Source: Acanthochlamys bracteata (Eukaryota; Streptophyta; Magnoliopsida; Pandanales; Velloziaceae). From it: a stretch of DNA of 64,000 nt. Below the pieces are notes generated by a model. The model worked only from the letters and a program-made list of their open reading frames with translations. It was not told where the DNA came from and ran no database searches. Position 1 is the first letter of the stretch; each line of letters starts with the position of its first letter. Made by a program: the position numbers and the translations under genes. Below are positions 34,801 through 47,900 of the stretch, piece by piece. The stretch lies in NCBI GenBank assembly GCA_019914995.1, contig CM034131.1, positions 1,302,001-1,366,000 on the forward strand, in the 5' to 3' direction.

Positions 34801-36788
34801 AGTTTTTGGGTCGATATTTATTCATAGCTTGATATTGTTTTCTTCCATTCTTGCAGGTTGTGGAGTTGGATCCCACTATTTTGGATGTGGCGAGAAAATT
34901 TTTCAGCTTTATGGAGGATGAACAGTTAAAGGTGATTGTCATTTTTTGTCTAACTACTATTGAAAATAATGGCATGAGAACTTCATTTATAATTCTAGTA
35001 TGAATTGTTCTGGTTAGCAAAGCATACATGTGGATGGTTTATTAAGTACAGAATACAGGTAGTGAGCAGAACTCAAGTGAGACAGTGCATTTTTTTCCCC
35101 GGTGTAAGAATATGGTCTTTTTGAACTTTGAATTTACTGGACTTTCCATTTTTAATGCATTTTCAGCAAAAAAATACAAGGTTAAATCTTAAAAATTGTA
35201 CTTCGAAATTTTTGTCCGTTATAAATGTCTTTGTTAACTTCGCTTCCAGAGAAGAGCAGACATGATTGCTGATATGTGACACTAGGTTCCTCCATTGGTA
35301 GAGACTTTGTTCCTTGTGTAGATATGAACAACTTGAAAAGATGGTCCTGGAATTCTAACTTTGAATGTTCAAAAGTATACTTGCCACTTGCCAGCTAGCC
35401 CCTTATCTAGCAGTATAGAATCTTGTAGCGTGATCCTCTGTTTTAAGTCATATGTAGAATGCTGCACATACATCACATGTCTCTCCAGCATAATACACCA
35501 AATGTTTTAAGGTCTAGTGGTTTATCCAGTGGTGGTTGGACTTAGTAAGTAGGAAGCAAGGATTGCATTTTCAGTTAAATCTTTCTCTGTCACTTAAAAC
35601 GAATCTAACATATCGCAAATAATACAGAAATCCTTGTGGAAGCTTTACAAGTACAACAGTATATTTCCAGTAACCATGTGAATTAAAAATTTAATGAATG
35701 TAATATAATTAATCTGACACAAGAAGACTATTACGTTCACTAAATTATATGGCAGCTGAGGTCTAATGTGATCTACTTTCTTTTTAGTGTTATAACACAC
35801 CACTTTCATCAAGTCCGTAGCAGAAATCTTAGAAGCACATTGATTTCTTGCAAGTGCATTAGTGCTTGAAACTCTTCCTATACATCCTATTTTCAAGAAG
35901 AATTTATCCGATACTTCTTCTAACGGGTACATCAAAGCTTCTAACCATGTTTTTAACCATGTCATATAGTTTTAATCTTTTGTGTTCAGGGAAATATGAG
36001 ATTCTTTAGTTTTAATCTTTTGTGTTCAGGGAAATATGAGATTCTTTCTCGTACTCTTAGACTTGTATGGCTTCATGTGAAGATTTCATTTTTCATCATA
36101 GGTGCATGTTGGCAATGGTATACAATTCTTCCAAGATGTGAACAATATGGGATCACTGAATATGTTGGTAGAAACTGAGAAAAGTAATGCAAACCAGCAA
36201 GCAAAGGATGGTGGGATGTTGGGGTCCTTTAATGGATCAACTAATAACGAGGTGAAAATACTGATTATTGATGCAGATGCATCTGACTTAAGGTAAATAC
36301 AACACTCACACCATCGAGATTATGTGCAGGTAGCCCTGCACATAGAAGTTTTTTCTTATTGTTTTCTATGCAGCTCTGGGTTGACATGCCCTCCTGCGGA
36401 TTTCATAGAGGAGTCTTTCCTTCTAACTGTAAGGAATTTCCTATCTGATGGTGGTCTCTTTATCATAAATCTGGTTTCAAGATCACAAGCTGTTAGGGAG
36501 ATGGTTATTTTGCGATTGAAAGAAGTAAGTAGTCTTTGTTTCAGTTCTGAAAATATGTTCCAGACATGCCTCTAGCAAAAGGTCCAATTGGTCTTCGATG
36601 TTCAGGTTTTCAGTCATGTATTCTGTCTTGAATTGGAGGAAGATGTGAACGACGTCCTCTTTGCTACCCATGTGGAGGATGGGTTAGAGGCTGATAATTT
36701 TCTAGGGGCATACAAGAAGCTTCAAAAGTTGCTTAAGGTTCCTTTACCTGATGGAGACCAGGAAATAACAAGTTTAAAGCGTTTGTAG
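28835..36788 (+). CDS. METTL13: METTL13-like dual methyltransferase (eEF1A-type methyltransferase family), 755 aa
   Basis: Sixteen exons join in phase (2,268 nt): 28835-29179, 29469-29570, 29673-29739, 29902-30080, 30174-30437, 31368-31451, 31537-31584, 31698-31762, 32889-32937, 34080-34341, 34421-34542, 34689-34769, 34857-34931, 36102-36292, 36374-36524, 36606-36788 (TAG). The N-terminal class I methyltransferase shows the SAM-binding motif EILVPGCGSSSLSEKL (57-72), an acidic strand end NIDFSKVV, then SFDVVLDKGGLDALMEPELG and FLCFTLAESHVI. A second, spermidine-synthase-like methyltransferase fold lies at the C-terminus: VKTFVVGLGAGLLPMFLRQ, then VVELDPTILDVARKFF and ADFIEESFLLTVRNFLSDGG. The human relative methylates eEF1A at Lys55 and its N-terminus; the plant substrate is inferred only. 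A basic linker (SSKLRKKSSKKRSS) separates the halves. Intron 9 (32938-34079) and intron 13 (34932-36101) hold only spurious open frames. Confidence 0.93.
35967..36046. repeat. Perfect 40-bp tandem duplication in METTL13-like intron 13
   Basis: 35967-36006 and 36007-36046 are identical, each starting TAGTTTTAATCTTTTGTGTT and containing a cryptic acceptor-like TTCAG. Identity implies a recent slip or duplication, or an assembly artefact. Confidence 0.92.
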
Positions 36789-37490
36789 CAACAACTTAAA
36801 AATACATTATTGATGTTGTTTTTCTAATGTTACACTGGTATGAACCGGCTTATATGACCCCATTTTTTTTGTAGCAGCTCTTACATATACATGTCTGTCT
36901 CATGTTGCTGTATGCCCAGAAGGATTCGTGCACGCTATGATGCCAACTCTGTTCCGTTTACTTGTTTACCTTGCAGCTGAGCAGAAACTTCTATTAAAAA
37001 GAATATTTCAAACTCTGTATAAAGTGATACTCTTGAGAATACTTGAATCACTTTTCTGTTCATCGCTCGGCTTCTGTTCTCATTTCTCCTTGATTATGAT
37101 CTTTCGTTCATTTGCAAATTGTTAATGGCTAGTGATCATAGTAGCAGGTTCAACTAGTACAAGCGTTGGCTGAATGAGAAGGCGACGGCGCCACCGATGG
37201 TGTTCAGGTGACTTAGAGCCTTCTCAAAATAAGCAAGTAGTTCCACGTCAGGTGAGCAATGTGGTGTTTTCAATCACATATAGAAGCATTGAGATTTGAG
37301 AAGCTTAGCAAGATCACCTCAGGCGGTTATGAGTTGTTTATAAGAAAAGAGACAAGAAAACTGGAGACATTGTAGCTCTTTTAATTTATAATTTTAAGCA
37401 TTTTCTAATAATTTTACCCTAATAATATTGAAGTTGGATACCTTAAACATAATTTTTATTAAATATATCACCATTTAATATTTATATAAT
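36789..37490. other. 3' untranslated region and spacer after the METTL13-like gene
   Basis: Mixed-composition sequence with a short out-of-family open frame at 36928-37125; no recognisable gene. It turns AT-rich after about 37380. Confidence 0.5.
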
Positions 37491-37491
37491 G

Positions 37492-37696
37492 AGTTTGTGT
37501 AGTGGTATTAGTAGTTGAAAAAAAAATTCTTATTAAAAATAAGTTTTTTAGAACGAATAATATTTTAAATTTTTTTGTAAAATAAGTAATTTTATATTCT
37601 AAAATTTAAAAATAATTTATATATATTAAAAACTATAAAATAAAATATTGAATTGGAAAAAAAAACATACGTAGGTAATAAGCACTCCTAAACATA
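37492..37696. mobile_element. Complete AT-rich MITE-like element (family member 3)
   Basis: The left end GTTTGTGTAGTGGTATTAGTAG and the reverse complement of the right end GTTTAGGAGTGCTTATTACC are imperfect inverted repeats about 205 bp apart, with an A/T-only interior. The right end resembles 16303-16385 and 21440-21530. No duplication was recognised. Confidence 0.5.
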
Positions 37697-37949
37697 AACT
37701 AATACAAAACTAAAGAACGCTTCAACTCTTCACAAAAATATTCAGGTGGCATTTTAAATGGAAACATCAAAGTTATTCCATAAGAAATTCTGTCAATTGA
37801 AAACATTGGAATTGAAATTATTTTTAGGGTTGCATGCATGCATTTAAAGTTTTCAAAGTACAAGGTCTTATGTTATATTTACAAAACACCAAGGGGTGTT
37901 TTGTGAAATAGTAATCATTTTGTATAACTGCCTATCTTGCTTGCTGCGC

Positions 37950-40018
37950 GCAAAAGTCGCTAACGACTCGTTCGTTTTCCGCTCGCGCGCGCTTTCTTCC
38001 TCTCTCTCTTTCTTTCTAGAGCTTTGACTCTCTACCGTTCGATTAACTCCCGGCGATCGCTGCCGTCAAGCTGCCGTTAACGATCTGTTATAGATCAATA
38101 ACAACAACAACAACCGAACGCGGTGTTCCTTATCTCTTCGGAGCAAAATTGATCTCCGCAGGCTCTCGAAATCGCAAGAAGAATCAATCCTAAAACTGGT
38201 ATCTGTCTTTCATCCTTTGCTCTATAGTGATTTTTTTATAAATGATTTTGGCCCATGTTTTTCTAATAAATGTAAACATGTTTTATGTAGACTAAGAAAT
38301 TTGTAGAAGGGAAGTGAAAATTTTCTTGCCTGAATCTTGTGGTTGATCTCTTTTGGGTACCTTCTTTGATTAGTTCTACTTCCAGTTACATACCAAATTG
38401 TGAAGGAAGTAGTGTGGGAATTTTATAGGTGATGATAATGGAGAAAGGTTGTGTTTAGCATTTACTTGAATGTTTTCTTAATAATTTGGAAAAGCGAAAG
38501 AGGAGCTGCTTAAGCTGGAACGATGTAAAGGTTTGATAGCTACCCTCTGGTTTTAATGCTACAGAAGCTTCAGGTTTTGTCTCAAATGCTTGGCATCTTT
38601 TGCTTTTTGTAAATAAGTAAAAGGGGTTTTTATTTTCTGAAGATATAACCAAATGGTTAACTTTTTATAGTTATTAGTGTTTAGCTGCTAATGTGTTTTT
38701 CATTTTATTGGGAGTTTGTAGCTATCATGTTACTTTTATCATATTTTATATGCAGAGAACCTTTTAAGAAATGAGATGATATTCTACATAGTTAAGGGTT
38801 TTGTTTTGCCTTTCATTGTGACGAAGTTTCTTCTGTGATTCAGAACTTACGGTTATGTGACTCTTTGTTTATAAATGCATGGGAGAAACTATCTTCTTGT
38901 ATAACTGACTTCTTTGGAAAGATATTTGTAACTTTTCATCTGGAAATCAACATATATATGGAACTGGTATTCCATTGTAGTGTGTCTGACTTCGCATTAT
39001 TATATATAGCAAGACAAACAAGTTCTGTAGTAATTTTATCTAAATGTTCTACATACGTAGAGAAATGGTTGGGTCAACTGAATGTGGAAAGACTAACATG
39101 TTTTTAGCGTTGGATACTTTCTTCCTTTATTCGTTTGTTTGCTAAACACTCTGTATTACCTACATGAAATCAAAGCCTTTTCATGTGGGTTACTGCAAAG
39201 CATCTAGCTTGAGATACTTGTACCTACTTTTCACAGGGCCAACACTTGAGCATTCCCTTACACAGTAGAAGAATCCTAACGAATGATCCTTTGAACAATA
39301 ATTTCCCCGGTTGTGCTGCCTGTTTTGAGGACACTGTATCATGGCAAACTTCATGAGGAGGTTAAACTTTTTTCTCCCCAATCACCTCTCCTGTTGCATG
39401 TAATGCTTAATGAATGTTTACTTTTTAGCATTAACTTTTGAATCATGTCAGCGGAGGCTAAACTCAAAAGACATGGTTAAAAAGGGAATATCAACTTTAT
39501 ATAGTCTGGTCATCAGCTCTTAGTTTGGAGGTTGGTTTTCAAAGGGAGACCGATATCACTTAGCTATCCAGTTTGTAGCTGTCAGTTTAATAGATAATGG
39601 TGAGCACCAGAAAGCAAGTACTTGAAAGATAGAAATGAAAAGTGGTATTGATGTTGGCGAGGGTGGCAATGATTTGAAAGTGGAAGACAAAAAGCAACAT
39701 AGCTATGCTAATGGTAGGGAAGAGAGGTTGCTTCTTTCTCAATCAATATCTACAAAATTGAGTACTGTATTGTTGGACAAGTTTCAAAGGATAACACAAT
39801 TTTTACATAAGCTGCCATAAAATGTTCCAAATATGACAATGCAAAATTCAGAACATATAGATTGGAAACTTATTATAGAGGACAGAACATATTTGCCTAT
39901 GAAGCTGCTTACTCTTTGTGATTACAATCTGGACTACTTTCATTTCTTTTGAAGACATTTGTGTTGGTTTATGTTTTGATCTTTTCAGTGCTTGACACCT
40001 ATAGCTTACTTTCTACAG
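37950..40018 (+). promoter_or_regulatory. Promoter, leader exon and leader intron of the DUF707 gene
   Basis: A GC-richer block with GCTCGCGCGCGC and a CT-rich run (about 37970-38030) leads into a probable non-coding exon ending at 38198 (AAAACTG followed by GTATCT). The next acceptor is TTCTACAG ending at 40018, 7 nt before the ATG. This implies a leader intron of about 1.8 kb. Start-proximal leader introns often raise expression in plants; here that is inference. Confidence 0.55.
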
Positions 40019-40025
40019 TGGTTCA

Positions 40026-43000
40026 ATGAGTAAATCAAATGAAAGTACTAGACTCACTCTTACCACGATCGTTGGAGTTGTTTTTGGTTTTTTTGTGGGA
40101 ATTTCATTTCCAGCGTTCAACATTTCTAGGGTAAGTCTGCTATATTGTTTTTGTCAACAATTGTTAGTCTAGTCTTACATAAATGTCTTCATTTTGTTTT
40201 TTTTAATAAATTTTGACAGCTAAATATGCTGCCGCACCTGACTTCCACCATGGATATGGCTTTCATTGATGACAGGGGATCAGTAAATATGAACAATGTC
40301 CTTACATCAAAACCTGATTTGACTGGAAAGGGAAATTCCGAAAGTCATCATTTAGGTGATCCTTTAAAGGTACTGCTCATTTGAGTCTCCAATAAATTGC
40401 TGAAACTTAGAAATAATTATTTGAGTTGCTTCATGTAGTTTATCTTATAATTATTTGAGTTGCTTCATGTGCATCTAAGTTACTTGCTTACATTGGGCAT
40501 CACCTTCCCTAACATAATCGCTTTGATATCGAACTTTTTTATTTCAGATATATGTAGAGTCCAATCCGCGAGGAGCAGAATCATTACCTCCTGGAATTGT
40601 GGTACCTGAGTCAGATTTTTATCTTCATAGATTGTGGGGTGACCCAAATGAGGTGGGATTTGTATTGTTAATTATAATCTGCCTACTTTTGGAAATTCTA
40701 AGAATGATAATTAAGAAAGCATTTACCAGAATCTTATGATTTTTCTTCTACTTCTGTTAATCCTGATTGTTCATATTCACTTCTTGTCCCCATTAAAGAA
40801 GTTTATCTTGGAAAGGAAATTAAAATGATGGATCTTTTTATAGGACTTGTCAACTCGACCAAAATACTTGCTCTCCTTCACAGTTGGTTTTGATCAGTGG
40901 AAGAATATTGATGCGGCAGTGAAAAAGGTCAGCCATGAACGATTGTTATCATTCATATTTATAGTTTTTTGTGATGTCAGGTGATTGGCTTTTTGCATCT
41001 TTTGTCAGTTCTCTTCTGAAGATTTTACAATCTTGCTATTCCATTATGATGGTCGGGCAAGTGAGTGGGAGAAATTTGACTGGTCCCAGCATGCGATTCA
41101 TATCAGTGTAAAGAAGCAAGCAAAATGGTACCTTGTTTTAGGTTTCACACGTATACATGATATCTGCATGAAAATTTTAATCTATGAATTTAAGTATCTC
41201 TCACGGGGTTACTGCACTTCTTGTTTTTATCAGTTTTTTTGTGCCTGCTGATTTCATGGTTTATGTTTTCACATGGAAAGGTGGTACGCAAAACGTTTTC
41301 TGCATCCTGATGTCGTTGCAGCATATGACTACATATTTATTTGGGATGAAGACCTTGGTCTTGAGCATTTTAATGCCGAAAAGTACATTTCTGATTATAA
41401 TATATACCTTCGTTTTAACTATTGTGATGTTCATGTTTCCACTGGTTTATTTCTATTCTTCTGTGCTATTAGATATATACAGTTAGTAAAGAAGTACGGT
41501 CTAGAGATATCTCAACCAGGGCTGGAGCCAGATAGGGGGCTTACTTGGGAGATGACAAAAAGAAGAGGTGACAGTGAAGTCCACAAGTAGGAAACTGTTT
41601 TCCCCTTTTTCATTGGCATTTATACAAGATTTTGTTTGTGCTATGAAGCTGCTGTGTTCCATCTCAACTTTTCTCAGGGAAACAACAGAGAAACCAGGTT
41701 GGTGCACAGACCCATATTTGCCACCGTGTGCAGCGTAAGATGTCTCTTCATCTCTTTTTTTATGCAATTGTTATCAGCCCTGCTTGTGCATATTGCTTAG
41801 CTTTATTTCTCGGTATTCTCCTACTGGGTGGCATGTATCTTAAAATCATCTACATGTTATTGTCGGGTGTACTATCTTGGTTATCTTAAATTTCGAGCTC
41901 ATCGTCGAGTGTAATTCTTAAGGTTTTAGGGAGAATAACTATGTGAACTTTTTCATTAACTGTGGGTGTTTGCTTTTCTCGTGCTGTTCTCAGATTTGTA
42001 GAAATCATGGCCCCTGTCTTTTCCCGAAATGCTTGGCGTTGTGTATGGCATATGATTCAGGTCATTTCCCAACCTTTTCATGTGATATAAGCATTTTCAT
42101 TATTTATTTTGTGGTTTCTCCATAGAGTTGAACTTTATTTTATGGATGTTTTGTTTTCTCGGTGCAGAATGATTTAGTTCATGGATGGGGGTTGGACTTT
42201 GCACTAAGGAGATGTGTTGAGGTAAAATTTTCTTCTCCTAGATTTTGAGCTCCTGCTAAATTGTTTATCAAATAGCAATGACAATCATTTTGAGGTGCAT
42301 GAACCCTTCCATCAAGCTGTACCTGGTTTTCTTTGATGTCCTTTTTTGTACCTTAGATCTTGTCTTGTCCTCACTATGCTCCTTCTCATTATCTTTACAG
42401 CCTGCTCATGAGAAGATTGGTGTTGTGGACTCCCAGTGGATTGTTCATCAAGTCATACCCTCACTAGGGAACCAAGTGAGAGAATTTTTTTCTGACATGT
42501 TACCACCTTTTCTTTTAATGGTTTGTAAATTGTTGGTGCTCAAGTTTTCCTTAATCCAAGAATTTTAACCTTGCACTCTCCTGATTCATTTCACAGGGGG
42601 AACCAAAGGATGGGAAAGCACCATGGCAAATGGTATAAACTATTTATTTCTAGTGTATATGTTTAGTATATTTAAGAAAAACAACATTTTAGCTGAGTCT
42701 CTTTATTTCGTTTAAGTAAGTTGATAGTAGAACAAGCGCTAGTTAGTTTTATTTTATTTGGAGAAAATAAAATGGAAAGGGTAGTTATTAAGATTTGCTT
42801 TTCCTTTCTAGTCATTTATGAGTTAAAAACTCAGACTTGAATGTCCTTAACATATCTGTTAAGATAATATCTATCATCAAATATCTTTCATGGATATATC
42901 CGTCCACTCTATGTAGAAGGTATGTGAATGACTAGCTTTCAAGTACATAAATACATAAATAAATAAATAAATAAATAAAAGTGTCCAAAGTTTGCAACTG

Positions 43001-43621
43001 ATAGTGTACATTTTTCTAATTTTAGAATTGAATATATAGTTGGTGTAGCACTTCAATTTCATGAATCTAGTAATGGAACATTTCATAAATGCGTAATGGG
43101 CAACTAAAATTGAATCCTATTTGTGTGACACTTGAGATCTATTTAGTGAGACCTTTGCCAGTTAATTCTGCACCCTCTCATTCCAGTAGAAAACAATCAA
43201 TGGACCTAACTTACTGGATCAGAATTTTTCTACCGCATTGCTAGCTTTAACAATCTTATTTTGTGCTTGTTCCTGCTAACTATGTAATAATTAAAAAAAA
43301 AAAAAAGGTAAACTCCACTGTGCATCTTGATAAAGGTTGTTGCCTTTGCTGGTTGCTGGCTCTTGGGTAGTATTGATAAAGTTTGGGTTATGATAATGTA
43401 TGATGAGTTAACAGCTATACTTCATGTATTGTAGTTCACATTGATGCAATGTCAGTCTTGTATAGGTTTTTGCTATCTTGAGGTTATTGTTTGCTGTGTA
43501 TTCATGACATGAATTTACGATTGGATAGGTTCGAGATAGGTGTAAATATGAGTGGTCGCAGTTCAAAGCTCGCCTTGCTAATGCGGACAAGGCATACCTA
43601 GAAGTAAGAGGAAAGGCGTAG
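40026..43621 (+). CDS. DUF707 family protein (putative type II membrane protein), 386 aa
   Basis: Thirteen exons in phase (1,161 nt): 40026-40130, 40220-40369, 40548-40652, 40844-40927, 41009-41127, 41281-41382, 41473-41586, 41678-41734, 41994-42060, 42168-42221, 42401-42475, 42597-42632, 43529-43621 (TAG). The N-terminus has a single membrane anchor (about 10-32: LTLTTIVGVVFGFFVGISFP) after a short polar tail, then a variable stem and the conserved globular domain: WVP-like IYVESNPRGAESLPPGIV, FTILLFHYDGRASEWEKF, AKWWYAKRFLHPDVV, DYIFIWDEDLGLEHFNAE, GLEISQPGLEP, APVFSRNAWRCVWHMIQ and HGWGLDFALRRCVE. The IWDEDLG acidic cluster and overall plan recall glycosyltransferases of the secretory pathway, but the family's activity is not established. 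Database names mentioning lysine-ketoglutarate reductase trans-splicing are not functional evidence. Confidence 0.92.
40413..40470. repeat. 24-bp direct repeat, period 34, in a DUF707 intron
   Basis: ATAATTATTTGAGTTGCTTC plus ATGT occurs at 40413-40436 and again at 40447-40470, identical in both. It sits in the intron between the second and third coding exons. Confidence 0.85.
42957..42980. repeat. (AAAT)n tetranucleotide microsatellite in a DUF707 intron
   Basis: About six AAAT units in a row within the last, 896-bp intron of the DUF707 gene. Confidence 0.85.
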
Positions 43622-44890
43622 TCAGGCCAGTCCAGACCAATTTGTTACATCTATGTGTATTCCCTTGAGCTTTCTACTTCCAATGGGTGCTCATTGATTA
43701 CTCTCATTTACAAGTTACACAATTCCGCACTAAATTTTCCTTGATTTGTTAGAAAAGTAAAAGGTTTTTACCTTGAGGCTTGTTCCTAAATAGAGCTTGC
43801 CAGCTGTAATGTAATGAAGGACGAACAATGTATATATGGTTGATGGATATGCTAGCTGGTGAGTGTATGTTGTATGTAATTCTCACTTATTTCCCTCAAT
43901 TTTGAATTAAGGCAATGCAAGAGACATACGCTGTCGTCTACTAAATACGTTGTATAATGTAAGATCAAAGCTTTATGTATGTTGTAATTTAACATGCGTG
44001 TAATTTTTAATTTGAAGATTATATGTCTTGCAAGTTGTTTTATTATTATTTTGAGTAACTTACGGATGCACTGTTCGAGTTCATAGATGTAGGCTTTGGG
44101 GTAGTTCGTGAGTACTTATAAAATTAAATTTTTTTAAAAATAAAAATATTTTATAATATAATTTTTTATGAAAAATTAATAAATATAATTAAAATAAATT
44201 TTTATTGTATATACTTACTTTTTTTAAAATTTAAAATAAATAATAAATAATAAATAATGTGAAATGAAAATTGAAATTAAAGTTTTTTAAACACATTGCC
44301 GAAAGGTGTCATGGTCTTATGTTTCGGAAAATCTTCGGTTCAATTACCTGTTGCAACACAAAAACAATGGCATTATGAAAAATCCTTAGCACTCAAATCT
44401 TTGCTTTTTTCTTTTCTAACAACATTTTTTAAGTTTATGAAATGCGCTGGATTTCGTTTATTACGTTACTGTATATGCAAATTTTGGTTTTTTATGCACA
44501 ATTATTGACATTTGCAAATATTTTGGTCCATTAATTTATATTTATTTTTCTTTGTGAATTGATCAACTTATGATTAGTCTTGTGATTGAGGAAGAATGAG
44601 AGAATGAAAAGCAACCAAAACAATACAGCAGTGGGCTCCACAGTCGCTCCTCCTCTGTGAGTCCTCTTCCTTCTCTCTCCATCGCTTCTTCTGCTCTTCT
44701 TTCACTCCAACTTCAACGAAACGAAACGTTCGTTTAAAATCCTCCTCTTCTCCGCCGGCAGCCGCATTTCCTTAACTCGTTCGCCGCCGCAGGTGAAGTC
44801 AAAACTAATCAATCAATCAACCTTGAAAGAATCATCTCCCCAACTATCTTTCTTCCCCAATTTTGTTTATCTTTTTAGAATTTTTTCTTC
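43622..44890. other. Spacer between the DUF707 and coiled-coil genes
   Basis: The 3' untranslated region, then AT-rich DNA with a MITE-like end near 44097 (TTTGGGGTAGTTCGTGAGTA), then the promoter of the next gene. The plus-strand open frame at 44296-44508 has no family features. Confidence 0.5.
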
Positions 44891-44896
44891 AATTTT

Positions 44897-44926
44897 GAGA
44901 GAAAGAGAGAGGGAGAGAAGAGAGAG
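44897..44926 (+). promoter_or_regulatory. GA-repeat tract immediately before the coiled-coil gene start
   Basis: GAGAGAAAGAGAGAGGGAGA and further GA units run right up to the ATG at 44927. It is a typical plant GAGA/BPC-type leader tract; factor binding is inferred. Confidence 0.45.
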
Positions 44927-47900
44927 ATGTCGCTGCGGATAAAGGCGGTGGTGGAGAGGTTTGTGGAGGAGTTGAGGGAAGCGATGGAAGCGGACATAAG
45001 AGATCGAATCATGAAGGAGCGAGAGCTGCAAAGCTATATCCAAGAACGAGAGCGTGAAGTTGCAGAGCGAGAAGCAGCGTGGAAGGCGGAGCTTGCCAGG
45101 AGAGAGGTAATAATTCGACAGTAACGGCAAGTGCTTCTTAAGTTTTCAAATTCGTTTCATTCGATTACGTATTTTTTAATCAAGTAGATTTTTATCAGCA
45201 AGGGTTCGGTTTAATTTGTTTTAGTTCTGGTATTGGTTCTTCTTGATTTTGAGTTGTTGATTGGTGTAAGTAATGCTGATTAGTTAGTTTCAGCTGTTTT
45301 TCTATGTTAAGTTGAGGTTTTATGTTTAGGAATGATTTTCAATGTTTTAAGTACTAATTGTCTTCTCAAAAGAAAAATATAAAGGGAACAATAGTCTTAT
45401 GTATAATGTGAATGAATATGTGCTACCGTTGGCATTGTATCCTGCGGACTATCATCACCACGAGCAACCTCCAACCTGAGCAACGGCAAATATAACCTTG
45501 ATTTTACTAAATTAATCTCTCTACTTTGAACCTTTAATTGATTGATCAACTTGGTTCAAGTTTTATATTCTGCTCGTCTTTCTTTTTATTTGTTCGGTTA
45601 TATTTTTAGGAACTGGTAGAGTACAAGTGGTTAGTGTCGTAGTGTTGTGTTTTCTGGATAGTGGAATGACTCCTGAGAGTAGTCTAGTAATTGTCAAAAT
45701 ATGAACGTACATAGTTTTGTTTAAAAAGTGGTGGCTGAAGTGGTTGCTATTAATGTAGAAAATCAGATTGGAGCAAAATTTTTCTTTATAGCACGTGAAT
45801 GTCGGTCTCATTTAAGTGAAGATTTGGCTTAGTATCAATCATTTGGTACCTCTCTGTATTGGTATTCAGATGGATGATATGCCTTGGCCGGGCAGACACT
45901 AGTTAACCGTAAAACTACTAAAAAACAAATCAATGGAAATAACTTGGATGATTTCTTTTATTTCCTTCCAAGTCTGGATACAAGCATATATAGGAGAGAA
46001 GCAAGCATACTCTCTTCTAGGAACAATACAACATAATTTCCAAAGTCATTAACTAGTGCGTGCAATAATGGTACCTACCAACTACTTGCTCATGCACACC
46101 TAACCATTATTGCTAGTAATGCACACTAAATGCTAAGGATAAGTAGGACTTCTACACATCTCCTCCAAAAGTAGCTGTTGGCTTGTTCCTAGAGTGTTTG
46201 GTTGGTAGGAAATGTAAAAACGGAGATTGCTTTGAAAGGTCGCAGTGAAGCATTATATGCTGTGTCGTTGGTATTGTCTTGCTTTGGTGGAAGAAGAGGA
46301 ATGCTATAAAGGAGCCTGAATCATATGGATAAAAGCACTCCCTGCCAGAAGGCCGCTTCAAGGGATACTATATCTCCATTTAACTTTATTATTCTAAGAA
46401 ATAGTTTCTTTAATCCAAAAAGGCTGGGCTGCATGAGATAATCTGAGTAGGATTGCCTGTAGCAAGGTCCATGAGTTATTGATTGTGTTCGATCGGTGCT
46501 GAAAGCTATGTGGTATGTTTTACTAACTGATTCTATAAGTTAGAGAGAGTAGTTCTTTACCAAGATTTTAGATTAAATTGTGATTTGGTACATGCAGTTT
46601 TGTCTTTTGTACCAGACATCCCATAGTTTGATGTTGATATCTTTCCGTTACTTGAATGAAATGTGAGTTCTCAAGAATGCCGAGATCTCCAATTCTCAAC
46701 TAGTACTTGGAGATGGGATGATAGCTGTTGTTCCTGGCTACCTCACAATCTTCTGTTTTCCTTGTCTATCAAATTAATTTTCTTGTCTTAATGAAATTCT
46801 TCTTGACCAAGAATATAATGTTGTTAAAACTTAGTCCTAAAGGAGTGGATTTCTTGATCTTTAGTATATGGTAGTCATATTCATGTCTGAGAATGTTATT
46901 TTGTAGCTGCGGTTTGGAAGGTAAATGAGCCTTTTGGTCGAGTGATTAAAGCCATTTTCAGAAGGCATAAGCTATTTGTAAATCTACTGATTTTATGATA
47001 CCCTTATATTGGGCTACAATCTATAGCTTCAATGTAGTAATATAAGATTGGCAACTTCAGAAAAATTAGGTTCTTATCCATACGTTCCTGAAGATCTCTT
47101 GATTTAACAAGGAAGTGAGGGAAAGGTGAAGCAAGTTTGCTTGACCAGTGGCAAATGAAGGTAGGTTATGCCATTAAAGGCTTCAGAAAGCTTCTCGTTT
47201 TTAGAATGTACTTCTGGTCCTTTGTTCGAAAAATGGGAATGTATCTCTTCTGTGTAGTTGGTATTGAAATCCACAATGTATTTATTTGGATGGTACCAAT
47301 TATAGTTCCCTTCTTTAGGCTGAGCAGAGCATAAGCAATCATTTCATTTATATATCCAAATATTGGAACTTGAGTGTCTTCCGAAAATGAGAAGATATAG
47401 ATTGATCAATGATTGTTGGGGTTACTGTTTGCAATGTCTTCTGTTATTTGATTCACATTCAGGCTCATTCATATTCTTTGATAATTAATGTTGGCAGCAA
47501 GCAAGCTTAAGATTTGCAACATATGGAACCGTCCATAAGTGGAGACATAAAGATGTCATAGTAATGCCTGTACCAATGTGGTATGGTGAACCACCTTTTT
47601 TTTATTATGCTTATGTGATGGTGAAAAACAAATGATATTCATCATTAGTCCAATGATTGTGATTGATAGTCATAATTGATGTGTCATGATATTATTGTTT
47701 TTTTTTTAAATTTTGAATTTCAAACCACCATGTATCTAAACCAATTATCTCGTGCCAATGTATCATGCATTTTTCCTCTATCAATCTCTTACAAATGCCC
47801 TGGTGATTCAATGCTTGCTAGTTGTTGTGTTAGCATAGAGTTCATTCATTATGTGCTTAATGGGTGGATCCTATCTTTTGATTGTAAGAAGGAATCTTTC

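Noticed and set aside
39635-39820. 61-codon plus-strand open frame before the DUF707 start
   Set aside because: It ends before the coding start, in the leader intron; no family match, though an alternative leader exon is not excluded.
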